A DNA stretch of 64,000 bases from Fidelibacterota bacterium (GTDB lineage: Bacteria; Fidelibacterota; SORT01), in contig JACZYG010000007.1 in assembly GCA_022571215.1 (NCBI GenBank), positions 1 through 64,000 of the forward strand. The letters are read 5' to 3'. A program made the translations under genes and the position numbers. Shown piece by piece: positions 33,364-41,661 of the stretch. How positions within the stretch are numbered: the stretch's first letter is position 1; the number at the start of each line of letters is the position of its first letter. Under the pieces are notes generated by a model that worked only from the letters and a program-made list of their open reading frames with translations, was not told where the DNA came from and did no database searches.

Positions 33364-34674
33364 ATTGAAAAGCATTTAAATAAAGGTATTTGGGCTATAG
33401 GAGCCCAGCTGTCGCAGTTGGCTTATTTTGCGGCGGCGATATTTTTTGTTGTCAGGGTGCTTCCCGCAGACGAGTTCGGCGCATACGTGCTGGCGCAAGG
33501 AATGGTACAATTCATTACTCTTATCAGCGTCGCCTTGGTTTACCGGTATATGATCCGTGAAATGTCAAAAGATGATTGGGAACCGTTACTTCCGTATAAT
33601 TCGTTTCTGATTTCATTAACGCTGAATTTAATAATAATTATTCCAATCTATCTTACTGGAACTCCGATAGCAGCTTTCCTGAATTCCGAAATATTTGAGG
33701 AATTGCTTAAATCCGCCGTCCCTTTATTTCTGTTAAGCATGTTTCTTAAAACTTTTACTCAAAAAATCATTATCTCTATGCTGCAACCGGCTAAACTGTT
33801 TCTGGCTAACGGGACTTATTTTTTGACTTTGATCTTAGGATTGGTCTATCTTGGTTTCAATGGCGGTCTGAAATCGTCATCGCAGTTGATATATCTTTCA
33901 ACATTCTCGGCATTCGCGTCAGCGCTAATCGGATTCATTCTAATTTTTCCGGTTTTGAAAAAGGTACGATTGAAAATTTCTTATAACAGCCATAAGAAGA
34001 TATTGAATTTCGGAAAGTATTCCGTAGGCGCCGCAACGACTAACTTGATTACAAATACCGCAGATTCATATTTGATCTCGTATCTTGCGGGTCCGATACA
34101 GGTAGCGTATTATAACTCGGCAAAATTTATATACAAATTTTATCAATCTATACCACAGGTTCTTGATGTCACATTATTTCCGTATAGTTCAAAACTTGCT
34201 CAGGAAAATAGAAGAGCAGACCTGAAAGCGCTGTATGAGAAAATATTATGTTACCTCTATCTGATTTTGTTACCGCTGAATATTGTTGCTTTCTATTTCT
34301 CTGAACCGTTGTTATCACTGCTATATAAGGGGAAGTATGAAGGTTCATATCTGATTCTCCAACTATTTATAATCATCTCCTCATTTATCCCGGTAATATC
34401 AATGGGCGCCATCCTCGCATTCGCGGAGAATAAACCAAAATCGGTCTTATATGGGAGATTGATTACATTGTTCTTAGTCATAATATCGGGGTTTTATTTT
34501 GTTCGTGGATATGGAGCTCAGGGAATGGCAGCTGCTTTATTAGTGGGATTTTTGGGTCAAGCGGTCTATATGACGTTTATTATTAAAAGAAGCATAAATA
34601 TAACATTTTTAGGAGTTCTATTCCGCACAAAAGACGCGTTAGAATTTGTTAAAAGAGCGGTACGGGCAAACTGA
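33364..34674 (+). CDS. Wzx-like polysaccharide flippase (MATE/MOP superfamily), start codon unresolved
   Basis: The protein has about 12-14 hydrophobic helices and the flippase pattern FFVVRVLPADEFGAYVLAQGM after TM1, with GKYSVGAATTNLITNTADSYLISYLAGP in the middle. It should move undecaprenyl-linked oligosaccharide across the inner membrane. TTG 33418 (ORF track) truncates TM1. The in-frame extension IEKHLNKGIWAIGAQLSQL looks like the usual N-terminus of the family, but between the stop at 33304 and 33418 there is no ATG, GTG or TTG. ATT 33364 is listed provisionally; CTG 33409 is an alternative. Confidence 0.78.
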   Translation: MEKHLNKGIWAIGAQLSQLAYFAAAIFFVVRVLPADEFGAYVLAQGMVQFITLISVALVYRYMIREMSKDDWEPLLPYNSFLISLTLNLIIIIPIYLTGTPIAAFLNSEIFEELLKSAVPLFLLSMFLKTFTQKIIISMLQPAKLFLANGTYFLTLILGLVYLGFNGGLKSSSQLIYLSTFSAFASALIGFILIFPVLKKVRLKISYNSHKKILNFGKYSVGAATTNLITNTADSYLISYLAGPIQVAYYNSAKFIYKFYQSIPQVLDVTLFPYSSKLAQENRRADLKALYEKILCYLYLILLPLNIVAFYFSEPLLSLLYKGKYEGSYLILQLFIIISSFIPVISMGAILAFAENKPKSVLYGRLITLFLVIISGFYFVRGYGAQGMAAALLVGFLGQAVYMTFIIKRSINITFLGVLFRTKDALEFVKRAVRAN

Positions 34675-34702
34675 CCGTTTTGAGTTTGCTTGATTGTGAT
34701 AA

Positions 34703-34897
34703 GACGCGTGCAAATTATTAGGCTTTAAACAGGAAGCTATTAGACCTGTAATCAGAGAAGGGCGGAAGTCCTTGAACATCAGATATATTGATGTGTTTTA
34801 CAACCGTCGGAGGCTTCATTTACGCTTCGGTTATAAAAAGGCCTTAGAATTTGGAAATGAGAGAAAGTTGCTTAACTTAATGCCCACTTTATTTTAG
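34703..34897 (+). pseudogene. IS3-family transposase remnant (C-terminal end of OrfB)
   Basis: A frame ending at TAG 34897 reads RYIDVFYNRRRLHLRFGYKKALEF, which matches the integrase C-terminal pattern of IS3-group transposases (YIEVFYNRxRxHxxLGYxxPxEF). The preceding ~25 codons, back to the stop at 34700, show little similarity. The DDE catalytic core is absent and no start codon or terminal repeats are seen, so this is a decayed fragment. It fills most of the 282-base gap between the flippase and methyltransferase genes. Confidence 0.75.
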
Positions 34898-34956
34898 TAA
34901 GGTCAGACAGCTAAGAAAACCGGTTAGATAGATTTAAGAAGGATGTTGTTATAAGC

Positions 34957-35727
34957 ATGAGTTTAAAAGAAAATTCATCTGAAAAGAGAAAATATTGGGA
35001 CAAAAGAGCCGCCGCGTACAATAAATTAAGCTGGGTGAAAAATAAAACCTTGAGTGTGATAGCCGACGAAGCGGGACAATATAACAAATGTCTGGACCTT
35101 GGATGTGGAACCGGGGCTGTTCTGAAAACATTAATATCTCTTAATGGCGATGCTGAGTATGTGGGAATCGATATATCCGATTCTATGAGTAAAGATCATG
35201 AGTTATATCAAGTTAAGAACATTGACCTCGACATTCTTACACCGGAAGATATTATAAAGATATCCCCTGATTTAGTTACAGCGAGGATGGTAATGCATCA
35301 TATAACTAATCCAGGAGAACTTGTGAATGTTTTACATTCAGGTTTAGATAATAACGCCAAATTTATCCTTTGTGAGGGAGTCGTTCCCTCATCAGATGGC
35401 GAAATTGTTGATTGGTATACTGAAATGTTTAAATACAAAGAGAAAAGGCATACATTTCTCCCTGAAACTCTTTTAAGCCTTTTCGATCAAGAGAAGTGGG
35501 ATGTAAAGCTCCAGAAAGTTGTCACAAGAGATAACAGCTTAAGCAATTGGATCAATAACTCGGGTATTTCGGCTGACAATCAGCCAATAATCCGCGATAT
35601 GCATTTCGATGCTCCTGAATCAGTAGTAAAAGCATACAACTTTAAGAGAACAACAAATGGAGACATATTGATGGACTGGGAATTTGTTATCCTAACGGCA
35701 ACCGTAAAATCTAACTTCGTAATGTGA
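34957..35727 (+). CDS. Class I SAM-dependent methyltransferase
   Basis: The 256-aa protein has the SAM-binding motif I (CLDLGCGTGAVLKTL) and the motif II acidic residue in YVGIDISDSM, with PDLVTARMVMHHITNPGELV as the motif III/post-I block of UbiE/Methyltransf_11-type enzymes. The substrate cannot be told. A CDP-alcohol phosphotransferase follows 15 bases downstream, suggesting that the two modify the same lipid or glycan. It lies downstream of an IS3 remnant, so the pair may have been acquired separately from the glycosyltransferases. Confidence 0.85.
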   Translation: MSLKENSSEKRKYWDKRAAAYNKLSWVKNKTLSVIADEAGQYNKCLDLGCGTGAVLKTLISLNGDAEYVGIDISDSMSKDHELYQVKNIDLDILTPEDIIKISPDLVTARMVMHHITNPGELVNVLHSGLDNNAKFILCEGVVPSSDGEIVDWYTEMFKYKEKRHTFLPETLLSLFDQEKWDVKLQKVVTRDNSLSNWINNSGISADNQPIIRDMHFDAPESVVKAYNFKRTTNGDILMDWEFVILTATVKSNFVM

Positions 35728-35742
35728 TAATTAGAGAACTTT

Positions 35743-36591
35743 TTGGATAAGATGATGAATGTCCCGCCGGTAAAAGAGTTAAGGACAATATGCAGGAAAA
35801 ACATCGAAACTGGGTGGTACCCTGTATATGTGGTCCGCCCCTTTTCAATCTATATTACAAAGGTTCTGTTGTATACTCCCATAACAGCGAATCAGGTGAG
35901 TTTAATCGGTATGATATTCGGTATTTGCGGCGCATTCGCAATAGGATACGGAACATTCCAATCAGGAATTGTAGGTATAATGTTACTTCAATTAGGTTAC
36001 GTGTTCGACTGTGTCGATGGAGAGTTAGCTCGATATTATAAGCAATCAAGCGTCAACGGCATATTTATAGACTTTCTCGGACATAGGATAGTTATACCAC
36101 TGATATTTTTAGGCGCGGCATTCATGATCTATATGAACAACCAGAATATATACATGCTTATAATCGGTATCTTGGGCGCTGAAGCGTCATCAAGTCCGTT
36201 GAACACAGTCAAACGAAACGTCATTATGAGTTTAAGCATTCATAGTAATCTTGATCATTACAATTTTCAGAAGTTGTCTCGGGATTCCGACACAAAAGAA
36301 GGATTAACGCCCACGCCATCCACCGCAGAGCGATTTCTGAAAGCAATATTGTTTTATCCCGGAAACATGAACGTTATCTCGATTTCCGTGCTGGGCTATT
36401 ATCAGTTTAGAGAAATATTTACGCTCTTCTTGTTGGGCTACTTTATATTGCAAATACTTGCGCAGATAGGGATGGCTGTCTCCTGGTATATCAATAATAG
36501 CGTAGAAAATGAATTTATTAGCTTAATTAAGAATATATCTAACGCTTACCTTAGCAGAGAGGTAAATAACTCGAAAAGGGATAAGAATTGA
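35743..36591 (+). CDS. CDP-alcohol phosphatidyltransferase-family membrane protein
   Basis: The 282-aa polytopic protein has the CDP-alcohol phosphotransferase signature DCVDGELAR-x8-G-x3-D-x3-H near residue 90. The family consensus is D-x2-D-G-x2-A-R-x8-G-x3-D-x3-D, so the fourth Asp, the presumed catalytic base, is His here. It would join a CDP-alcohol to a second alcohol in the inner membrane, making a phospholipid or phosphorylated glycan precursor. The start is TTG 35743 or one of the ATGs at 35752/35755; the N-terminal Met cluster leaves this open. Confidence 0.83.
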   Translation: MDKMMNVPPVKELRTICRKNIETGWYPVYVVRPFSIYITKVLLYTPITANQVSLIGMIFGICGAFAIGYGTFQSGIVGIMLLQLGYVFDCVDGELARYYKQSSVNGIFIDFLGHRIVIPLIFLGAAFMIYMNNQNIYMLIIGILGAEASSSPLNTVKRNVIMSLSIHSNLDHYNFQKLSRDSDTKEGLTPTPSTAERFLKAILFYPGNMNVISISVLGYYQFREIFTLFLLGYFILQILAQIGMAVSWYINNSVENEFISLIKNISNAYLSREVNNSKRDKN

Positions 36592-36628
36592 GTTCTTATC
36601 AGAGTGTTCCCTCTAAAATGGGGAAGAT

Positions 36629-39151
36629 TTGAAAGAAAACATTCTCTTGAAAATTAAATCAATTGGAGCAAGCAGTTACTTTAAGGGGGGGGCGCTGCTT
36701 TTTTTAATACAATTTATTCTGTTATTTGATAATTATACAAACGACCAAATATTTGTATCTTCGGATTTGGTTTCCGCGGTCAATACAACGGCGCCGTTAA
36801 AAGAGTTTTATGATACGACCGGCGAATATCCGTTTTGGAATCCATATATATTTGGAGGTATGCCCGCTTATGAAAGTCTAAGTTTTTCGAGTGTGGCATA
36901 TCTTCCCGGAGAAATACTTATAAAAATAGGAAACGGTTTAGGATTGCCCTGGATGTTTATTTTACTGACTCACATATTTATGGCGGGTCTGTTCACATTC
37001 CTATTCCTGAAAAAAAGGGGGTTATCGCAGGCGTCGTCGCTGTTCGGCGGGATAGTCTACATGATGAACCCGTATCTCATAACGATGATGGTATTCGGTC
37101 ATGGCTCACAGGCGTATTCGGCTGCGTATATACCGTTAGTTTTATTTGCTATTTCGGAATTATGGGAGAAGCCGTCACTGGCAAACCTCGGATTTACGGC
37201 AGCAGCCGTAGGTTTTCAGTTACAGAGCAGACATATTCAGATAGTCTACTATACGTGGATGATGATGGGTTCTTATCTGATCTACTCGATAATTATGGAA
37301 ATTAAGCGAAAGAGCAAGGCTATTGTTATCGGAAGAAAATTCGGATATGCCGTTGCCGCCTTACTGCTTGCGTTCACTCTCGCAGCTGTTCTTTATCTAC
37401 CTGTTCACTCTTACAGCGAGTGGTCGACAAGGGGAAGCGGTACGGGAGGAGGAGCGGGCATGCAGTATGCGACTCAATGGTCTTTCAGCCCGGGTGAAAT
37501 GATGACTTTTTTGATACCGTCGTTTTATGGTTTTGGCGGTTCCACTTATTGGGGTGATATGCCCTTTACGGATTATCCGAACTATATGGGAATATTGGCT
37601 CTGTTACTTGCAGTTTACGCGCTTGTGAAAAAGCGTACCGATTTGATTATGTTTCTCGGGATAGTAATCGTCCTTTCGCTTCTGCTATCATTCGGAAGGC
37701 ATTTCTCTCTCTATTATTCCATGTTTTATAATTACATGCCGTTTTTCAATAAGTTCCGGGTACCAGCAATGGCGCTGATTCTGGTTCAATTTTCCGTTTC
37801 AATCCTTGCCGCATATGGATTAGAGACTATAATAAAAGATACAAAGAAAATTGAAAAACCCGGGAAGAAGAAAAAAAACAAGAATCAGGTAGAAAAGCAT
37901 TTACTCTATTCAATGGGTGGAATCGGGTTGATGGCGGTCATGGCGGGAGTCTTTAAAAACAACCTTCTATCGGCTTTTCTCGGTATAGAAAGGGGTGTCA
38001 GGGGAAATCCGGTTTCACAGGCATCCGCGCTGAACACTCTAAGGTTTGAACTTTTTTACGCAGATTTCTGGGTAATGTTGTTGATACTTTTGATTTTTCT
38101 CGCTCTGCTGTATTATAGAACAAAAGTTGGTATAAAATCTTTCATAGTCGGGGCGGTGGTGATAATTCTCACTCTCATAGATCTTGGCAGGGTTGATAAT
38201 AAAATAATGGGTAAAGTTCAGACACGGCATTCATCGTTTTTAGATAATTCTACCCGGAAGAGCTTGCTCGCAAGGTTTTTTCTTCAGAAGATCGATTCGG
38301 GAGAGAAGTTTAGAATATTCCCAGTTAGGGACCTGTTTTCGACAAAAGAATTTGCCGCTCAAGGGATAGAGAGCATTGGCGGATACCATGCGGCGAAAAT
38401 GGGGATATACCAATCGTATTTGGATATCAGTTCGATAAATCGCTCCTTTATAAAGAAATATTACAAGATAAGCGGTAATTCAAGACAATCGGCGCTAAGA
38501 ACAGTCCCGGAGCAAAATAGAGAAGCGATAGAGAGAGACTTGGCGGGATTATCCATGCTGAATGTCAGATATATTGTGAGTCCTTATCCAATGATAGAAC
38601 CGAAATTCAAGCTGGTCCGGGAATACGACTCGAGAGAGAGCGGTTTTAATTTTCCCGTAACATATTTATATGAATTTGAAGAAGCGATGGGCAGGGCATG
38701 GTTGGTTAATGAAGCGAAAGTGTTCAATTCGCATCAATCTATCATCGAGTATATGAGACAAAATGATTTTGACCCATCGAAGGTGGTACTGTTGACCGCA
38801 TCGCCCGAAACAGCGCTTGATCCGGAAGCGACGGGTGAGGTGACAGAGCTTGTTTCCACTCCTAACAGAGTTGAAATTAGTGTTACGACCACCGGGCAAA
38901 TGAATTTAGTGATTTCTGAGCTGTATTATCCGGCAGGCTGGCGAACGTATCTTGATGGAGAGGAAGTTGAGTTCAAAAGAGCAAATTACCTGCTGAGAAG
39001 CATTCAAATCCCGGCAGGAACGCACAAAATTCTAATGCGGTCAGAACCGCCGGGATTCAAATTAGGTTTTATATTAACGTCATTCGGATATTTACTGTTA
39101 GTGGGAATTTCAGTAAATACGTATATTACAAGGAAAAAGGAAAAGACCTGA
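36629..39151 (+). CDS. YfhO-family large membrane protein (GT-C-like)
   Basis: The 840-aa protein has roughly a dozen TM helices in its first ~530 residues with an extracytoplasmic loop carrying FWNPYIFGGMPAYESL near the N-terminus, a feature of YfhO/GT-C glycosyltransferase-like proteins. A periplasmic region covers ~540-805 (YPAGWRTYLDGEEVEFKRANYLLRSIQIPAG is the typical YfhO tail), and a last TM helix closes the protein. YfhO proteins glycosylate lipoteichoic acid in Gram-positives; here a lipid-linked sugar transferase for surface glycans is inferred. Start is TTG at 36629. The last bases overlap the CTG of the next gene. Confidence 0.87.
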   Translation: MKENILLKIKSIGASSYFKGGALLFLIQFILLFDNYTNDQIFVSSDLVSAVNTTAPLKEFYDTTGEYPFWNPYIFGGMPAYESLSFSSVAYLPGEILIKIGNGLGLPWMFILLTHIFMAGLFTFLFLKKRGLSQASSLFGGIVYMMNPYLITMMVFGHGSQAYSAAYIPLVLFAISELWEKPSLANLGFTAAAVGFQLQSRHIQIVYYTWMMMGSYLIYSIIMEIKRKSKAIVIGRKFGYAVAALLLAFTLAAVLYLPVHSYSEWSTRGSGTGGGAGMQYATQWSFSPGEMMTFLIPSFYGFGGSTYWGDMPFTDYPNYMGILALLLAVYALVKKRTDLIMFLGIVIVLSLLLSFGRHFSLYYSMFYNYMPFFNKFRVPAMALILVQFSVSILAAYGLETIIKDTKKIEKPGKKKKNKNQVEKHLLYSMGGIGLMAVMAGVFKNNLLSAFLGIERGVRGNPVSQASALNTLRFELFYADFWVMLLILLIFLALLYYRTKVGIKSFIVGAVVIILTLIDLGRVDNKIMGKVQTRHSSFLDNSTRKSLLARFFLQKIDSGEKFRIFPVRDLFSTKEFAAQGIESIGGYHAAKMGIYQSYLDISSINRSFIKKYYKISGNSRQSALRTVPEQNREAIERDLAGLSMLNVRYIVSPYPMIEPKFKLVREYDSRESGFNFPVTYLYEFEEAMGRAWLVNEAKVFNSHQSIIEYMRQNDFDPSKVVLLTASPETALDPEATGEVTELVSTPNRVEISVTTTGQMNLVISELYYPAGWRTYLDGEEVEFKRANYLLRSIQIPAGTHKILMRSEPPGFKLGFILTSFGYLLLVGISVNTYITRKKEKT

Positions 39152-40356
39152 CAACAAAGCTCAAATATCGCTCTTCGTACAATCTAAAAGCGTCTCTGTT
39201 CGTTTTAGCGTTACTGTTGGTGCTCGGGATGCTGTATTATTCACAGCGGATAACGAATCAATTAAGAGAAGAATCGAGAGAGACTGTAACATTCTATGCC
39301 GAAACTTACGCGAAATTTGCGTCAGAGAATGATGTTGAGGATTTTAGTTTTTTCTTTGAACAGTTCATACAGAGAATGACCTTTCCCGTAATTATTTCTA
39401 CAGTCGAAAATGACCCTTCTGATTGGAAGAATTTAGCTGTTGATTCATGGGACAAGAGTGAGCAGGCTTTAATAAAAGTACGTCGTTTAATGACCGCAAT
39501 GGATGAATTGAATGATCCCATAGATCTTAATTATTTTGATCCAAGTTCCAATACGAACATAGTGATAGCAAGATTTCATTACGGTGATTCCAAGTTAATC
39601 ACGCAATTAAGATGGCTGCCGTATGTTGAGATTGCTGTAGCGGGATTATTTATTCTTTTGGGCTTTGCCGGATTTCAATTTATAAGAAGATCTGAGAGGC
39701 AATTAATATGGGCGGGTATGGCGAAGGAGGCGGCTCATCAACTTGGTACGCCCCTTTCTTCTTTGATGGGCTGGGTGGAAATGTTAGAGAATGCTGACAC
39801 TGACCGGGTTGCAAAGTTGCTTCCTGAAATGAGCGCTGATCTTCAGCGACTGAATAAAGTCGCGCAACGATTTTCGCATATCGGCGCCGGAGGCGGACTG
39901 AAACCGGCAGACGTGAACGAAGTAATATCAAAAGTAGTGTCATATCTTGAAAAACGATTGCCTCAACGGAACAAAACGGTAAATATATCCATGAATTTAG
40001 GTAAGCTGCCTGAGATTTCCGTAAATGTTGATTTATTTGAATGGGCGCTCGAAAATATCATTAAAAACAGCGCTGACGCTATGTCAAGGAAAGATGGCAA
40101 GATAGAGGTCACAACGGAATTTCTACCTGAAAATAAGATCGTAAAGATCAGCATTAAGGACAACGGCAGCGGTATTCAACCGAGGTATCAAAAGGAAATT
40201 TTTAAGCCCGGATATAGTACGAAATCTACGGGATGGGGGCTTGGTTTAAGCCTCAGCAAAAGAATCATTGAGCAATATCACGGTGGGGAGCTGTTTTTGG
40301 TTGAGTCAAGCAAGGAAGCAGGTACTACTATGCAAATATCACTTAAATCAGAATAG
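39148..40356 (+). CDS. Sensor histidine kinase with likely CTG start; possible PorY-like partner of PorX
   Basis: The kinase has TM1 (~15-32), a periplasmic sensor (~35-150), TM2 (~153-172) and a cytoplasmic kinase: H-box EAAHQLGTPLSSL with phospho-acceptor H197, N-box ENIIKNSADAM, G1 DNGSGI and G2 GWGLGLSLSKRI. The ORF track opens at TTG 39217, inside TM1. No ATG, GTG or TTG lies further upstream in frame, but CTG at 39148 overlaps the YfhO stop as CTGA, follows AGGAAAAAGG, and gives a normal basic N-terminus before TM1. No response regulator is adjacent. The HQLGTP H-box resembles, from memory, kinases of the Bacteroidota PorY kind, so pairing with PorX is a hypothesis. Confidence 0.87.
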   Translation: MTTKLKYRSSYNLKASLFVLALLLVLGMLYYSQRITNQLREESRETVTFYAETYAKFASENDVEDFSFFFEQFIQRMTFPVIISTVENDPSDWKNLAVDSWDKSEQALIKVRRLMTAMDELNDPIDLNYFDPSSNTNIVIARFHYGDSKLITQLRWLPYVEIAVAGLFILLGFAGFQFIRRSERQLIWAGMAKEAAHQLGTPLSSLMGWVEMLENADTDRVAKLLPEMSADLQRLNKVAQRFSHIGAGGGLKPADVNEVISKVVSYLEKRLPQRNKTVNISMNLGKLPEISVNVDLFEWALENIIKNSADAMSRKDGKIEVTTEFLPENKIVKISIKDNGSGIQPRYQKEIFKPGYSTKSTGWGLGLSLSKRIIEQYHGGELFLVESSKEAGTTMQISLKSE

Positions 40357-40447
40357 CTTTATAGTCTAAGACGAAAAGTTAGGAAGCTTATGCTTTGAAC
40401 AGCTGAGTAGTGCAATTATATCCGTGTAGTAATTTCACAAAAAGCTC

Positions 40448-40481
40448 GGCTGCCAACCATTGCCGGGATCGATTGGCAGCC
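40448..40481 (+). other. Hairpin after the histidine kinase gene
   Basis: GGCTGCCAA (40448-40456) and TTGGCAGCC (40473-40481) form a perfect 9-bp stem with a 16-base loop about 90 bases after the kinase stop. AAAGGAGCG follows instead of a T run. It may close the transcript without being a classical intrinsic terminator. Confidence 0.35.
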
Positions 40482-40569
40482 AAAGGAGCGTGAAAAGAGA
40501 AAGTATCAGAACTATCCCTTCTCAATTATAATAGACGTGAATTTCCCTTAAAAAGTTGCGTTTTTTTAA

Positions 40570-40767
40570 AATATAATTGAAGTTGAAATCATCTCCTTGA
40601 GAGGCGGTTATTATTTCAATTATGATGAGGTTGGATTTTCTTATGCAGCGGGCTTGAAATACGATACGAAAGAAGCTGAATCAGCAGCGCATAACAAATC
40701 TCAACAGCGATTGACCTTGACTTTAATTACTGCTTACTTTAACATCATGCGTAAATTTTGGAGATAA
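40570..40767 (+). pseudogene. Fragment resembling the C-terminus of a PorV/PorQ-type outer-membrane barrel
   Basis: The 415-base gap before yajC has no intact gene. One open frame without a start codon reads ISLRGGYYFNYDEVGFSYAAGLKYD, resembling the last strands of PorV/PorQ-family barrels found in type IX secretion organisms. The remaining ~30 codons before TAA 40767 do not look barrel-like. A decayed gene is more likely than an active one. The similarity is from pattern recognition, not a search. Confidence 0.4.
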
Positions 40768-40771
40768 TTAA

Positions 40772-41092
40772 ATGATAATTTTGATGTTATTGATGGGACA
40801 AACTTCCGAAGGATCTGAAGGCGGAGGCATCTTAGGGCTACTTCCGTTTATTCTCATATTCGTAATTTTTTATCTGCTTCTGATTCGACCTCAGATGAAG
40901 CAGCAGAAGAAAAAACAAGTTATGATCAAAGAGTTAGCCAAAGGGGATAAGGTAATTACGATAGGCGGATTGCACGGTACGATCGAGGGTATAAAGGAGA
41001 AAGAAGAAGTGCTGATCTTAAAGATTGCGGACAATGTAAAAGTCAATGTTTCAAGAAGCGCTGTCACAAGCAAAAAAGAAAGTAAGAAATAA
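40772..41092 (+). CDS. yajC: Preprotein translocase subunit YajC
   Basis: The 106-aa protein has one TM helix (ILGLLPFILIFVIFYLLLIRPQ) followed by the YajC cytoplasmic part QMKQQKKKQVMIKELAKGDKVITIGGLHGTI. YajC associates with SecDF and SecYEG. The ATG has a GGAG site. def starts 4 bases after the stop. secD/secF are not next to it here. Confidence 0.93.
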   Translation: MIILMLLMGQTSEGSEGGGILGLLPFILIFVIFYLLLIRPQMKQQKKKQVMIKELAKGDKVITIGGLHGTIEGIKEKEEVLILKIADNVKVNVSRSAVTSKKESKK

Positions 41093-41095
41093 ACG

Positions 41096-41629
41096 TTGGC
41101 ATTATTGGATTTAAAATACTACGGGGATCCCATTCTGAGGAAAGAGACTCACTCGGTGAAAGAGTTTGATTCGGAGCTGGAACGATTCGCTCAAGACATG
41201 ATCGAAACGATGACTACCAACATCGGAGTGGGATTAGCAGCGCCTCAGGTAGATGATTTGAGAAGCCTCATAATTATAGATGTTAGCTCGGAAGAGGATG
41301 AAGAAGAAGAAAATTTAGAACCATTCATCTTAGTGAATCCCGATATAATAGAACTTTCGGGAAATTGTGTGATCGAAGAAGGATGTCTCAGTATTCCGGA
41401 AGTCAGAGTCGAAGTGGAGCGTCCTGAGGAAATAAGAGTTATCTACCAAGATATTAAGGGTAACAAAAAAGACTTAAAGTGCGACGGGATATTAGCAAGA
41501 GTGATTCAACATGAAGTTGATCATTTAAGAGGTCGGTTGATGATAGATTACCTTAGTTCGGTCAAACGGGACCTATTGAAATCTAAACTCCAAAAGATAT
41601 CACGCGGCGAAATTCCCGCAGGAGTTTAA
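41096..41629 (+). CDS. def: Peptide deformylase
   Basis: All three PDF motifs are present in the 177-aa protein: GVGLAAPQ (motif I), EGCLSIP (motif II, with the metal Cys) and HEVDH (motif III, two metal His and catalytic Glu). The enzyme removes the formyl group from nascent peptides, and its partner gene fmt follows directly. The start is TTG at 41096, 4 bases after yajC; LDLKYYGDPILR then aligns with the family N-terminus. A short acidic insert (SSEEDEEEENLE) precedes motif II. Confidence 0.97.
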   Translation: MALLDLKYYGDPILRKETHSVKEFDSELERFAQDMIETMTTNIGVGLAAPQVDDLRSLIIIDVSSEEDEEEENLEPFILVNPDIIELSGNCVIEEGCLSIPEVRVEVERPEEIRVIYQDIKGNKKDLKCDGILARVIQHEVDHLRGRLMIDYLSSVKRDLLKSKLQKISRGEIPAGV

Positions 41630-41661
41630 CGAACGACATTTCACAATATAAGAGTCCCGCG

